A stretch of DNA of 64,000 bases from NCBI RefSeq assembly GCF_002736105.1, contig NZ_CP024123.1:1418001-1482000 (forward strand), given 5' to 3'. A program made the position numbers and the translations under genes. The notes beneath the pieces were generated by a model, which worked only from the letters and a program-made list of their open reading frames with translations, had not been told where the DNA came from and made no database searches. Each line of letters begins with the position of its first letter. The first letter of the stretch is position 1. Origin of the DNA: Solibacillus sp. R5-41 (GTDB lineage: Bacteria; Bacillota; Bacilli; Bacillales_A; Planococcaceae). This document shows positions 1 through 7,871 of this stretch, in pieces.

Positions 1-185
1 AAAAATGGTCGCTAGGGTCACTACCAATTATCCCTCATAAATACGAAGATAAAGTTGTAACTAAAGTATAATAGCAGTTCAATGCTATAAAAAAAATTTT
101 TAACGATCCGCATGTTTCAACAATCTATAATTGTTGCGATATTGACTTATTTCTATAAATATATATGTAAATAATTATATTTTTT
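1..185. other. Upstream segment without a recognisable gene
   Basis: AT-rich sequence with no open frame of useful length and no recognised product. The first bases could be the tail of a gene lying outside the window; frame 2 is open for only 13 codons, which is not evidence. Bases 220-390, after the terminator, are likewise without a recognised gene. Confidence 0.4.
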
Positions 186-217
186 AACCCTTTCGTTGAT
201 ACGAAAGGGTTTTTTTA
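186..217 (+). terminator. Intrinsic terminator
   Basis: A 10-bp perfect stem (AACCCTTTCG with CGAAAGGGTT, loop TTGATA) is followed by seven Ts. It probably ends a transcript that starts left of the window and insulates the asb operon. Confidence 0.75.
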
Positions 218-395
218 TATTCGCACAATTGCACGGAATAAGATTATGGACTTATCTAAATTGTTATCGAAAGAAAGATGAAAACGAAGTAACGTCATAA
301 AGTATCACACCAATACCTATGAACATTACATCAATAACATCGTACAAGCAATATAAGAAACGATGGCTTGTACTGCTATATAGGTCTTTAGACAG

Positions 396-424
396 TTGAG
401 CCATTTCCGTCTTTCTTGTAATAT
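396..424 (+). promoter_or_regulatory. Sigma-A-like promoter upstream of the asb operon
   Basis: TTGAGC at 396-401, an exact 17-base spacer and TAATAT at 419-424 make a good vegetative promoter. Its predicted start site, near 431, lies just before a perfect Fur-box core (442-456), so bound Fur would block it. It is the only convincing promoter found upstream of asbA. Confidence 0.6.
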
Positions 425-441
425 GTGATTATCAATGAAAA

Positions 442-456
442 TGATAATCATTATCA
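442..456. promoter_or_regulatory. Fur box 1 (perfect 7-1-7 palindrome)
   Basis: TGATAATCATTATCA matches the Bacillus Fur 7-1-7 consensus TGATAATnATTATCA at every position. It sits inside a longer AT-rich palindromic run from about 431 to 462. It lies directly downstream of a sigma-A-like promoter, as expected for iron-repressed siderophore genes. Confidence 0.88.
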
Positions 457-556
457 TTGATAACGCTTAGCTGTTAATCTACTTTAACCTTAAAAATTTT
501 TAATTTTCTTTTATTTTCGAGTAAGGGAATCATTTGTCAGCAACACATTTAGTATT

Positions 557-586
557 AGTCTTTCTAATTGGAAAGACTTATTTTTT
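557..586 (+). terminator. Terminator-like hairpin in the asb leader
   Basis: AGTCTTTC and GAAAGACT form an 8-bp perfect stem with a 6-base loop, followed by TATTTTTT. It lies between the upstream promoter and asbA, so a transcript from 431 would pass through it. It could be an attenuator, or the 3' end of a short RNA of about 155 nt. Confidence 0.55.
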
Positions 587-589
587 AAC

Positions 590-616
590 AACAAATGATA
601 ATCATAATCATTTGTT
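590..616. promoter_or_regulatory. Fur box 2, proximal to asbA
   Basis: The core TGATAATCATAATCA (596-610) matches the 7-1-7 Fur consensus at 14 of 15 positions. It is embedded in a larger palindrome with AACAAATGAT and ATCATTTGTT arms. It lies 33 bases before the asbA start, just after the terminator-like hairpin. I see no strong -35/-10 pair of its own. Confidence 0.75.
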
Positions 617-648
617 AGGGAAGGCTCTGTGAAAGGATGGTTAATTAA

Positions 649-2472
649 ATGCAACAGATTGCCAAACAGATTGCAGAAAATGCATCGTTTCAGGCGTTTA
701 TGAATTGTTACATACGAGAAGTGAGTAGCGGACATTGGGTCAAAAAGGAGGAGTGGATAAAAGAACAGCGACTATCTATCCTGATTACAGAGGAACATAT
801 GCTAGAGCTTGAATTGCCGATGCAAAACACCCGTTTTGCATTTGGTGTGGATTACAAATCTCTTGTTGGAAGACATATGTTTGGTGTCTCGTTGAAGTAT
901 TGTACGAAACAAAAACAATGGCTTCTTGAAGATAAATTAACGATACTCATCACGCTCATTCAAGAACTACATTTTATGGCTAAGGCGGATGGATGTTCTG
1001 GACTTTCTTCTCATTTTGATGAACTCATTCTTCGCATAATTGAGAGCTATCAAACGATGGCAAATTATATTGAAAAGAGTTTGGAAAATAAGAAACAAAA
1101 TGGAGCTAACGATTCGTTTATTGAAGCTGAGCAGTCTCTCTTATTTGGACATTGGCTTCATCCGACACCTAAAAGCAGACAAGGGATGGCAAATTGGCAA
1201 CAAACTAGTTTTGCTCCAGAGCTACAAGGTTCTTTCCAACTTCACTATTTTCGTGTCGACCGTAAAATTGTGAAAGAGTCCTCAGTATTAGAAAAAAGTG
1301 CGAGTGAACTCATTTCTCAGTCTTTAAGAAAATCACAACCTGATTTTGTTATGTCAGAGAAGCATTGCCTCATTCCGATGCACCCGCTTCAAGCACAGTG
1401 GCTTTTACAGCAACAGTATGTAAAAAAAGCGCTTGCTGAAGGATTGATAAAATACGAAGGTGCACTTGGGGCATTTTATACAGCAACCTCTTCGATAAGA
1501 ACGGTATATAGCTCAAATGAAGAAATGATGTATAAGTTTTCAATTCCTGTTAAAATAACGAATTCATTAAGGGTAAATCGAACTCATGAACTAAAAGCCG
1601 GAATTGTTATGGCTCGGTTAATGAATAAGATTGATTTCTTACAGAACCATTCATCTTTTCGGATGATTGATGACCCAGCCTATATGACTGTAGAGATTCC
1701 AAATCAAACGGAATCAGGGTTTGAGGTTATTTTTCGCTCAAACGTATTTCCTGAAGGACATGATGAAGGAATCTGCATGATTGCTGCTCTTGTTCAAGAG
1801 CCTCTGCCAAAAGAAAAATCGAGACTGTGTCAGCTCATCATGAAAATCTCTCAATCAGAATTCCGCTCATTAGAAAGCGTAAGTTTAGATTGGTTTAAAG
1901 TCTATTGGAAATGTGCTATTGAATCATTATTAAGGTTATACGATGCGTATGGGATAGCTCTCGAAGCACATCAACAAAATAGTGTGTTAAACATTTCTTC
2001 AGGTTATCCAACTACTTATTATTATCGTGATAACCAAGGATATTACTTATCAAAAACATATAAAGAAGAACTTCTATCAATAGAGCCTTCTTTGCAAGAA
2101 ACAGAAGAGCTATTTTACGAAGATGCCCTTATTCATGATAGATTTATAAATTATTTGTTTATGAATCAATTGTTTCCCGTTATTTCCCGATTTGGAGCAG
2201 ATCAGCTAATCGATGAAAAAGTTCTACTGAAGTGGTCTATCGATCAACTGCACTTATTAGAAAAAGAATTTACAGGCCACGGGAAGGCATTTGTTCATAA
2301 CATTCTAAAACAAGAAAAGCTTGCGTTCAAAGCAAATTTATTAACAAGGTTTCATGATGTAGATGAACTAGAAGCCGAACTTGAACAAGCAGTATACACG
2401 ACAATTCCAAATCCATTTGTTCTTCAGTATGAGGAGGTAGAATATGCAGCAGCTACAGCCTTTAGCTTCTAA
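649..2472 (+). CDS. asbA: Petrobactin synthetase AsbA (IucA/IucC-type NIS synthetase)
   Basis: AsbA is an ATP-dependent NRPS-independent siderophore synthetase that joins citrate to spermidine in petrobactin assembly. The 607-residue protein has the IucA/IucC signatures: HPTPKSRQG near residue 170, HPLQAQW near 244, and EAHQQN near 438 in the FhuF-like C-terminal part. Length is normal for the family. The start is preceded by AAAGGATGG at good spacing. It is the first gene of a complete asbABCDEF operon behind two Fur boxes. Its 3' end overlaps asbB by 29 bases, with the asbB ribosome binding site inside asbA, suggesting translational coupling. Identity as AsbA rather than another NIS synthetase rests mainly on the conserved six-gene order. 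Confidence 0.93.
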   Translation: MQQIAKQIAENASFQAFMNCYIREVSSGHWVKKEEWIKEQRLSILITEEHMLELELPMQNTRFAFGVDYKSLVGRHMFGVSLKYCTKQKQWLLEDKLTILITLIQELHFMAKADGCSGLSSHFDELILRIIESYQTMANYIEKSLENKKQNGANDSFIEAEQSLLFGHWLHPTPKSRQGMANWQQTSFAPELQGSFQLHYFRVDRKIVKESSVLEKSASELISQSLRKSQPDFVMSEKHCLIPMHPLQAQWLLQQQYVKKALAEGLIKYEGALGAFYTATSSIRTVYSSNEEMMYKFSIPVKITNSLRVNRTHELKAGIVMARLMNKIDFLQNHSSFRMIDDPAYMTVEIPNQTESGFEVIFRSNVFPEGHDEGICMIAALVQEPLPKEKSRLCQLIMKISQSEFRSLESVSLDWFKVYWKCAIESLLRLYDAYGIALEAHQQNSVLNISSGYPTTYYYRDNQGYYLSKTYKEELLSIEPSLQETEELFYEDALIHDRFINYLFMNQLFPVISRFGADQLIDEKVLLKWSIDQLHLLEKEFTGHGKAFVHNILKQEKLAFKANLLTRFHDVDELEAELEQAVYTTIPNPFVLQYEEVEYAAATAFSF

Positions 2473-4198
2473 ACAAGGAGAGCTACGTGTAAGGCGGCAG
2501 CTTGTGGAAGCAATGATTTTTGAAGGACTAATCAAATATGAAGAAACTTGTCTAGATAAATGGACTTCAATCCTTACTCTTGTTGGACAGAAGTGTACCT
2601 ATCGTTGTGAAGGGAGAAGAATGGCATTTGATCGCATCCGAATAAAGGAAGATAGTATTTTTCAAGTAGGAAAGGATGAAACGTTACTAGAGGCAACGCT
2701 TGAGGATCTAGTAGATGAATTACTTTCGACTCATAAAGACAAAGATCGATTACTGAAAGAACTTCATTTAACGAGTATGCTTTGTGACTGGAATGATCGT
2801 CATCTTCAAATGCAAATGTCGAGAAGAAATTCGAGCTATGAAGAATTAGAATCAGAAATCATTGAAGGACATCCATATCATCCTTGTTTTAAATCAAGAA
2901 CCGGTTTTACAATCGACGACCATAGAGACTATGGCCCTGAAGTAAAGCAATCATTTACCCTTCAATGGGTTGCAGTGAGAAGAAGCTACGCACGAATCAC
3001 TGTTCTTGAAGAGGAAGAGAGCTTTTGGAAAAGAGAGTTAGGGCATTTAATGTGGGGAGACCTTCTTGCAAAACTTGCGGCATTCGATGGAACATATGAA
3101 GAATATACATTTTTACCGGTTCATCCTTGGCAGTGGTCTAACATGAAACATGAACTAGCTGGATTAATAGAGCAAAAAGATCTAATTCCTCTAGATGTGA
3201 AAGGAGATTACTATCGGGCTACCCAATCGGTACGAACATTATGGAACTTTACAAATCCTGAAAAGGCGCAATTAAAATGCTCGATGAATATGGTGAATAC
3301 CTCTTCACTACGAAAGTTACATTCTCATGCTGTTTGTGCCGCTCCTCACATTTCAGCATGGCTTAGGCAGGTGATTCAATTAGACTCCTATTTACAAAAG
3401 GAAGCGTCTCTTATTGTACTGGAAGAATACGCAGGGATTATTTTTGAACCGAATGCAAAAAAGCATAGCGGAAAACTAGAAGGTCAGCTTGGCTCAATTT
3501 GGCGAGAAAGTGTGCGCTCGTATATGAAGGATGATGAGGAAGCGGTACCGTTTACGGTGTTAATGATGATGGAGAAAGATGGGCGTCCGTTTATAAATGA
3601 ATGGCTCTTCCGATATGGAACGGAGGAGTGGGTAAAACGCTTGATCGAAGTGAGTGTTATTCCTGTGTGGCACTTGCTTGTCGCTCACGGTATTGCTGTT
3701 GAGGCACATGCGCAAAATATGATTTTATTACATCAAAATGGCTGGCCGACTCGGGTTGTACTGAGGGATTTCCATGACAGTATCGAATATATTGAAGATT
3801 TTATTTCAGACAGAAGCCTCATTCCAGACTTTGAAACGATACACGAACGTTTTAAAGATGCACCTGTCGATCAATATTATTGGATGTCTTCTGTCGAGGC
3901 TTTACGAGAGTTAGTTATGGATACATTATTCGTGTTTCACTTAAGTGAACTATCTTATTTGCTAGAAGAGCAGTATGGATTTGTAGAAACACGTTTTTGG
4001 AGTCAAGTTAGGGACGGAATACAGAAGCACTTTGAACGTTTTCCATCATTATGCTCAAGAAATGAACAGCTTCAGCATACTAGCACACATATTTATGTTG
4101 AATCATTACTAACAAAAAAACTTCAAAATCAAGAAGAAGGTAATTTTCGACATATCGTCAGCAATACGTTGGCACAAGCGGATAAAAAGGAGAAATGA
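2444..4198 (+). CDS. asbB: Petrobactin synthetase AsbB (IucA/IucC-type NIS synthetase)
   Basis: AsbB is the second NIS synthetase of petrobactin assembly; it adds a spermidine arm to the citrate intermediate. The 584-residue sequence keeps the family motifs: EGHPYHPCFKSR near residue 140, VHPWQW near 225, and EAHAQN near 419. It is paralogous to AsbA. The start follows GAGGAGGT inside the end of asbA, and the stop overlaps the asbC start. The tight overlaps show one polycistronic transcript. No truncation or frameshift is visible. Confidence 0.93.
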   Translation: MQQLQPLASKQGELRVRRQLVEAMIFEGLIKYEETCLDKWTSILTLVGQKCTYRCEGRRMAFDRIRIKEDSIFQVGKDETLLEATLEDLVDELLSTHKDKDRLLKELHLTSMLCDWNDRHLQMQMSRRNSSYEELESEIIEGHPYHPCFKSRTGFTIDDHRDYGPEVKQSFTLQWVAVRRSYARITVLEEEESFWKRELGHLMWGDLLAKLAAFDGTYEEYTFLPVHPWQWSNMKHELAGLIEQKDLIPLDVKGDYYRATQSVRTLWNFTNPEKAQLKCSMNMVNTSSLRKLHSHAVCAAPHISAWLRQVIQLDSYLQKEASLIVLEEYAGIIFEPNAKKHSGKLEGQLGSIWRESVRSYMKDDEEAVPFTVLMMMEKDGRPFINEWLFRYGTEEWVKRLIEVSVIPVWHLLVAHGIAVEAHAQNMILLHQNGWPTRVVLRDFHDSIEYIEDFISDRSLIPDFETIHERFKDAPVDQYYWMSSVEALRELVMDTLFVFHLSELSYLLEEQYGFVETRFWSQVRDGIQKHFERFPSLCSRNEQLQHTSTHIYVESLLTKKLQNQEEGNFRHIVSNTLAQADKKEK

Positions 4199-5433
4199 TG
4201 ATGTTTTATGTCAATGATCAATTTTATACAGTAGAAGATATCGAGAAGCAATATGAAATATACGAAAGCTTATCTCATCTAAGAGAGTGTCACAATCGAA
4301 GAGTAGCTATTTGTACGGATGATATTTTCCAATATATAGCTCTTTGTTTATATATTCGCCAAAAAGGCGGATCAGTCGTCCCAATCCATCCAGCGACGCC
4401 AAAAGAGGGATCTGTACGGCTTGCTTCTTCAGCAGGTAGTCATCTTTTGTTATTCCAATCGATCGATTCTTTCATCGAACTATCAAATCATTCCAATAAC
4501 CAAGAAGGAGTATTAGTTCAAATGAGCTCAGGTACAACAGGAGCTCCGAAATGTATTGAACGAACGTGGAGTTCAGTGGAAGAAGAGATTGAAAGCTATG
4601 TGAAGACGTTACCTGTCGATTCCTTGACAAATTCAGTTGTCGCTTGTCCGGTTACCCATTCTTATGGATTCATTTGTGGTGTATTGGCTTGCATAAGAAG
4701 GGGAGCAAAGCCGGTTATTATTACGAATAGTAATCCAAAATATATTTTGAAAAAGCTAAAAGAATTTCCAAAGCACATACTCTATGCGGCTCCAACTTTA
4801 CTTTATACATTAAGTCGATTATTGCCAATTGATCAACAATTTGATCGTGTGATGACGTCAGGAACTGTGATGCCGCATAGCTGGTTGATATCATTAAGAG
4901 AGAAATCTCGCCAAGTATTACAGCAGTATGGATGCTCTGAATCCGGGTGTGTTGCGATTCACCCTAATGTGGAAGATCCGAAAGAAATGGGCTACCTCCT
5001 TCCTCATGTGAAGGTGACAGCTGGTGACAAACAAACACCGAGCGAAATTATCATTGAATTGTCTACACAAACGATTTATACAAAAGATCTTGGCTATATA
5101 GAAGATAATGTTCTTTCTTTTCTTGCAAGAATGGATGACACGATTAATGTAGCAGGCTTGAATGTGTATCCGCAAGAAGTTGAAACCGTGTTAATGGATG
5201 ACCCAAGAATAGTCGAAGCAGTCGTATATAAGAAACAAAACAATCTATCAGGAGAGCGAGTATGCGCAATATACGTGTCTACTGAACCAATCGAAAATAT
5301 GGAGCTTAGAGAATGGTGCAGGAAATTTCTCGCTCCCCATCAAATTCCGATGGAGTTTGTGTTTGTTCATGAAATTGAAAAGTTGCCAAATGGAAAAGTA
5401 AGTAGAAAAAAACTTGGGGGCATACCAGTATGA
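4195..5433 (+). CDS. asbC: 3,4-dihydroxybenzoate-AMP ligase AsbC
   Basis: This adenylate-forming (ANL family) enzyme activates 3,4-dihydroxybenzoate and loads it onto the carrier protein AsbD. The 412-residue protein carries the phosphate-binding loop SSGTTGAPK near residue 113. Near the C-terminus it has LPNGKVSRKKL, with the catalytic lysine of the A10 motif. It is shorter than typical 500-residue ANL enzymes, which is normal for AsbC. It overlaps asbB by 4 bases (ATGA) and asbD by 4 bases. Confidence 0.92.
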   Translation: MMMFYVNDQFYTVEDIEKQYEIYESLSHLRECHNRRVAICTDDIFQYIALCLYIRQKGGSVVPIHPATPKEGSVRLASSAGSHLLLFQSIDSFIELSNHSNNQEGVLVQMSSGTTGAPKCIERTWSSVEEEIESYVKTLPVDSLTNSVVACPVTHSYGFICGVLACIRRGAKPVIITNSNPKYILKKLKEFPKHILYAAPTLLYTLSRLLPIDQQFDRVMTSGTVMPHSWLISLREKSRQVLQQYGCSESGCVAIHPNVEDPKEMGYLLPHVKVTAGDKQTPSEIIIELSTQTIYTKDLGYIEDNVLSFLARMDDTINVAGLNVYPQEVETVLMDDPRIVEAVVYKKQNNLSGERVCAIYVSTEPIENMELREWCRKFLAPHQIPMEFVFVHEIEKLPNGKVSRKKLGGIPV

Positions 5434-5687
5434 CGAGACAACAATTGATGAAGAGCATCTATGATATTATGGAAAATTCATTAGAGTTGCAGACACTGTC
5501 TTCTTTTAATGAAGATGCCCGGTTAAATGAGGATTTGTATATGGATTCAATTATGATCCTTCAACTGATTCTTCATTTAGAGTTGGATCTTGGCATTTCC
5601 ATTCCCGATGACATTCTCGTTCCAAAAGATTTCAAAACAGTAGGAACACTAGCAAGCTTTTTAGAAAAACAGCAAAAAGTAGAATAA
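5430..5687 (+). CDS. asbD: Aryl carrier protein AsbD
   Basis: An 85-residue acyl/aryl carrier protein. The motif YMDSIMIL places the phosphopantetheine-bearing serine at residue 40. It holds activated 3,4-dihydroxybenzoate as a thioester, made by AsbC, for transfer by AsbE. The start overlaps the asbC stop. asbE begins 13 bases after its end behind a GGAGG site. Confidence 0.92.
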   Translation: MTRQQLMKSIYDIMENSLELQTLSSFNEDARLNEDLYMDSIMILQLILHLELDLGISIPDDILVPKDFKTVGTLASFLEKQQKVE

Positions 5688-5700
5688 TCGGAGGCGAAAA

Positions 5701-6675
5701 ATGATAAAAGTTCATTGTTTTGTAAGCTGTGTTTGTGAAGTTATTAAGAAAACGAAAGGCGTTGATCATAGGCCCTACTATTTTGGGGTATGGGACGCAG
5801 ATTTTGATGTACTCGATAATGGAGTGCTCTCATACCATTCGGATCGTATTGATCATCATTTCTTTCAAACATGGTATGAAATGCTCTATGGAATCAAGCT
5901 TTACAAATGGTATGACGAAGAACAATCAAAACAAGAAAATATAAACAAGTTGCTAAGGTTATTAGAAAATGAATCTCCACATCAACATGTGATGGTGATG
6001 CTCGATTTATCGATGCTTCCAGAGCGAGAGAATAAATTTCATCAACGTCCATTTCCACATTATGTGATGCTAGAATCGACAGAAAATGAAGCAGAGTGGT
6101 TTATGTATGACCCTGATTTTCGATGGGAAGGGATTTTGCCGAAGGAGAGGATTTTAGATGCAATCCAAGAGCCAACTGTTGGAGGTGGCTATTACTTTGA
6201 TTCTGAGACGATTATTGCTCCAACTACAGAGACGGTTGAAGCCTATTTTAATACATGTATAAAGCTACATAGTAATCCGATGACAGAAGCAATTACCGAG
6301 ATTATTAAAGAGTATATCGTAGGAAAAGAAAAAGAAAGTATGTCAAAACTTCCGACTGCATTAAAACAATTGCCGGTTTTAGCGATTAGAAAGTATGCAT
6401 ATGAACATGCGTTTGCATTTTTTTGGGAAGCTCTTGGCCGTGATGAGGAAGGCTTTGAAACATGGTGTGATGAAATTGAGCGTCTAGTGAATGGTTATAC
6501 AACGATTCAGTATCGAGCGATGAAACTTGCGATGACACAAGATTTGTTATTAGCTGAAGCAATTTTTGTGAAGTTAGAAGAACAAAATCTCCTTGAGTTC
6601 AAGATTAAGCAAGGATTACAAGAATGTTTTCAAGCATGGTTAACATTACAGCACAAGAAAGAGGTATTGTTATGA
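5701..6675 (+). CDS. asbE: Petrobactin biosynthesis condensing enzyme AsbE
   Basis: A 324-residue protein at the AsbE position of the operon. AsbE moves 3,4-dihydroxybenzoyl groups from AsbD to the free amines of spermidine. I see no widely shared motif apart from a Cys/His-rich N-terminus (HCFVSCVCEV), and the call depends on operon order and length. The start has a GGAGGCG site 6 bases upstream. The stop overlaps the asbF ATG as ATGA. Confidence 0.88.
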   Translation: MIKVHCFVSCVCEVIKKTKGVDHRPYYFGVWDADFDVLDNGVLSYHSDRIDHHFFQTWYEMLYGIKLYKWYDEEQSKQENINKLLRLLENESPHQHVMVMLDLSMLPERENKFHQRPFPHYVMLESTENEAEWFMYDPDFRWEGILPKERILDAIQEPTVGGGYYFDSETIIAPTTETVEAYFNTCIKLHSNPMTEAITEIIKEYIVGKEKESMSKLPTALKQLPVLAIRKYAYEHAFAFFWEALGRDEEGFETWCDEIERLVNGYTTIQYRAMKLAMTQDLLLAEAIFVKLEEQNLLEFKIKQGLQECFQAWLTLQHKKEVLL

Positions 6676-7496
6676 AATTATCTATCTGTACAATCTCGTT
6701 TAGGCACCATCTCCACTCGATTGATCAATTAGCAGACTTTGCAAAAACTCAAGGTTTTCAAGGAATCGAGCTCTGGGGTGTTCATGCAAAGAACTTGGCA
6801 GATGAACTTCATTATGGAGCAGATTGGCTAAGCTCCTACGGTTTGGAAACGAGCATGCTTAGTGATTATTTGCCATTAGAAGCATCAGTTTCTGAGATGA
6901 TGGCTGAAACAGAGAGGTTATCTTCACTTGCAAAGCGCTGGGGAACGAACAAGATTCGTACATTTGTAGGAAAACAGGGCAGTTCTGACACGAGTAAGAA
7001 AGAAAGGGAAGAACTTATTTTCAGGCTTAGAATGCTCTGTGATTATCTTGAGTCAAAAGGACAATATTTGCTTGTTGAAACTCATCCAAACACATTGACA
7101 GATAATCTACCTTCAACGATGCAGTTAATCGAAGAAATGAATCACTCAAACCTGAGAGTGAACTTTGACGTTTTGCATATATGGGAATCAGGTATAAACC
7201 CTATTGTCGCCATGAACCAACTTCTTCCTTATATCTCACATTTTCACTTTAAAAATATTGCCTCTCGTGCACAACTTGATGTTTTTTCTCCAAACAATGT
7301 TTATGCTGCATCAGGGTCTAGAGAAGGGATGGTTCCATTGTTTGAAGGTGCAATTGATTATTATGAATTCCTATCAGAAGTACTTTCAATCGTGGAGGTA
7401 GATGCGTCATTGGAATGGTTCGGATCGAATGTGAAGAGTGTATTAGCGAAAGATGTTCAGGAAGTTAAGAAGGCGTTGCAGTTGGTACAAATATAA
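6672..7496 (+). CDS. asbF: 3-dehydroshikimate dehydratase AsbF
   Basis: AsbF converts 3-dehydroshikimate to 3,4-dihydroxybenzoate, the catechol precursor of petrobactin. It is a TIM-barrel protein of the xylose-isomerase-like fold. The start MKLSICTISFRHHL at 6672, overlapping the asbE stop, gives 274 residues, near the usual length; a longer frame from 6624 has no supporting ribosome site. Visible barrel motifs include GIELWGVH, LLVETHPNTLTDN (metal-binding His region), VNFDVLHIWE and HFHFKNI. A strong terminator follows, so it is the last gene of the operon. Petrobactin export and uptake genes are not in this window. Confidence 0.92.
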   Translation: MKLSICTISFRHHLHSIDQLADFAKTQGFQGIELWGVHAKNLADELHYGADWLSSYGLETSMLSDYLPLEASVSEMMAETERLSSLAKRWGTNKIRTFVGKQGSSDTSKKEREELIFRLRMLCDYLESKGQYLLVETHPNTLTDNLPSTMQLIEEMNHSNLRVNFDVLHIWESGINPIVAMNQLLPYISHFHFKNIASRAQLDVFSPNNVYAASGSREGMVPLFEGAIDYYEFLSEVLSIVEVDASLEWFGSNVKSVLAKDVQEVKKALQLVQI

Positions 7497-7560
7497 TATA
7501 AGGTTGTTTAAAATATATATTGATTATGTAAAAGATAAATGTTCGCTTTCGTAAATAGAG

Positions 7561-7595
7561 AAGCTGACGTCCGGAATGGATGTCAGCTTATTTTA
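7561..7595 (+). terminator. Terminator of the asb operon
   Basis: A 12-bp stem (AAGCTGACGTCC with GGATGTCAGCTT, one G-U pair) and a 5-base loop, followed by ATTTTAAT, 65 bases after the asbF stop. Confidence 0.85.
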
Positions 7596-7871
7596 ATAGG
7601 GATGCCTTGGCAATACAGTCATTTAAATAAATTAATTTTCTTCAATAATCATGCTCGAGAATTGAATTGGTTGTTTTATTCATGAAGATTTTTTTCTGGT
7701 ACTATCGAAAGAATAGGTTTAAGTTATATTTTTATTTTGTTTGAATGCTTTAAGCTACAAAACGAGAAATTAAGTCTTCTCGAAATATTCAATGACATAT
7801 TCTTTAAACTGTGGTGCTTCGATATTAAATAGATTTAGTCTATTTTCTGGATTTTTGTTTTTTGAAGTAAT
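7596..7871. other. Intergenic; possible minus-strand gene tail
   Basis: No complete gene seen. On the minus strand a frame ending at 7770-7772 reads FNIEAPQFKEYVIEYFEKT before its stop. This looks protein-like but has no start and no recognised family, so it may be a remnant. Confidence 0.25.
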
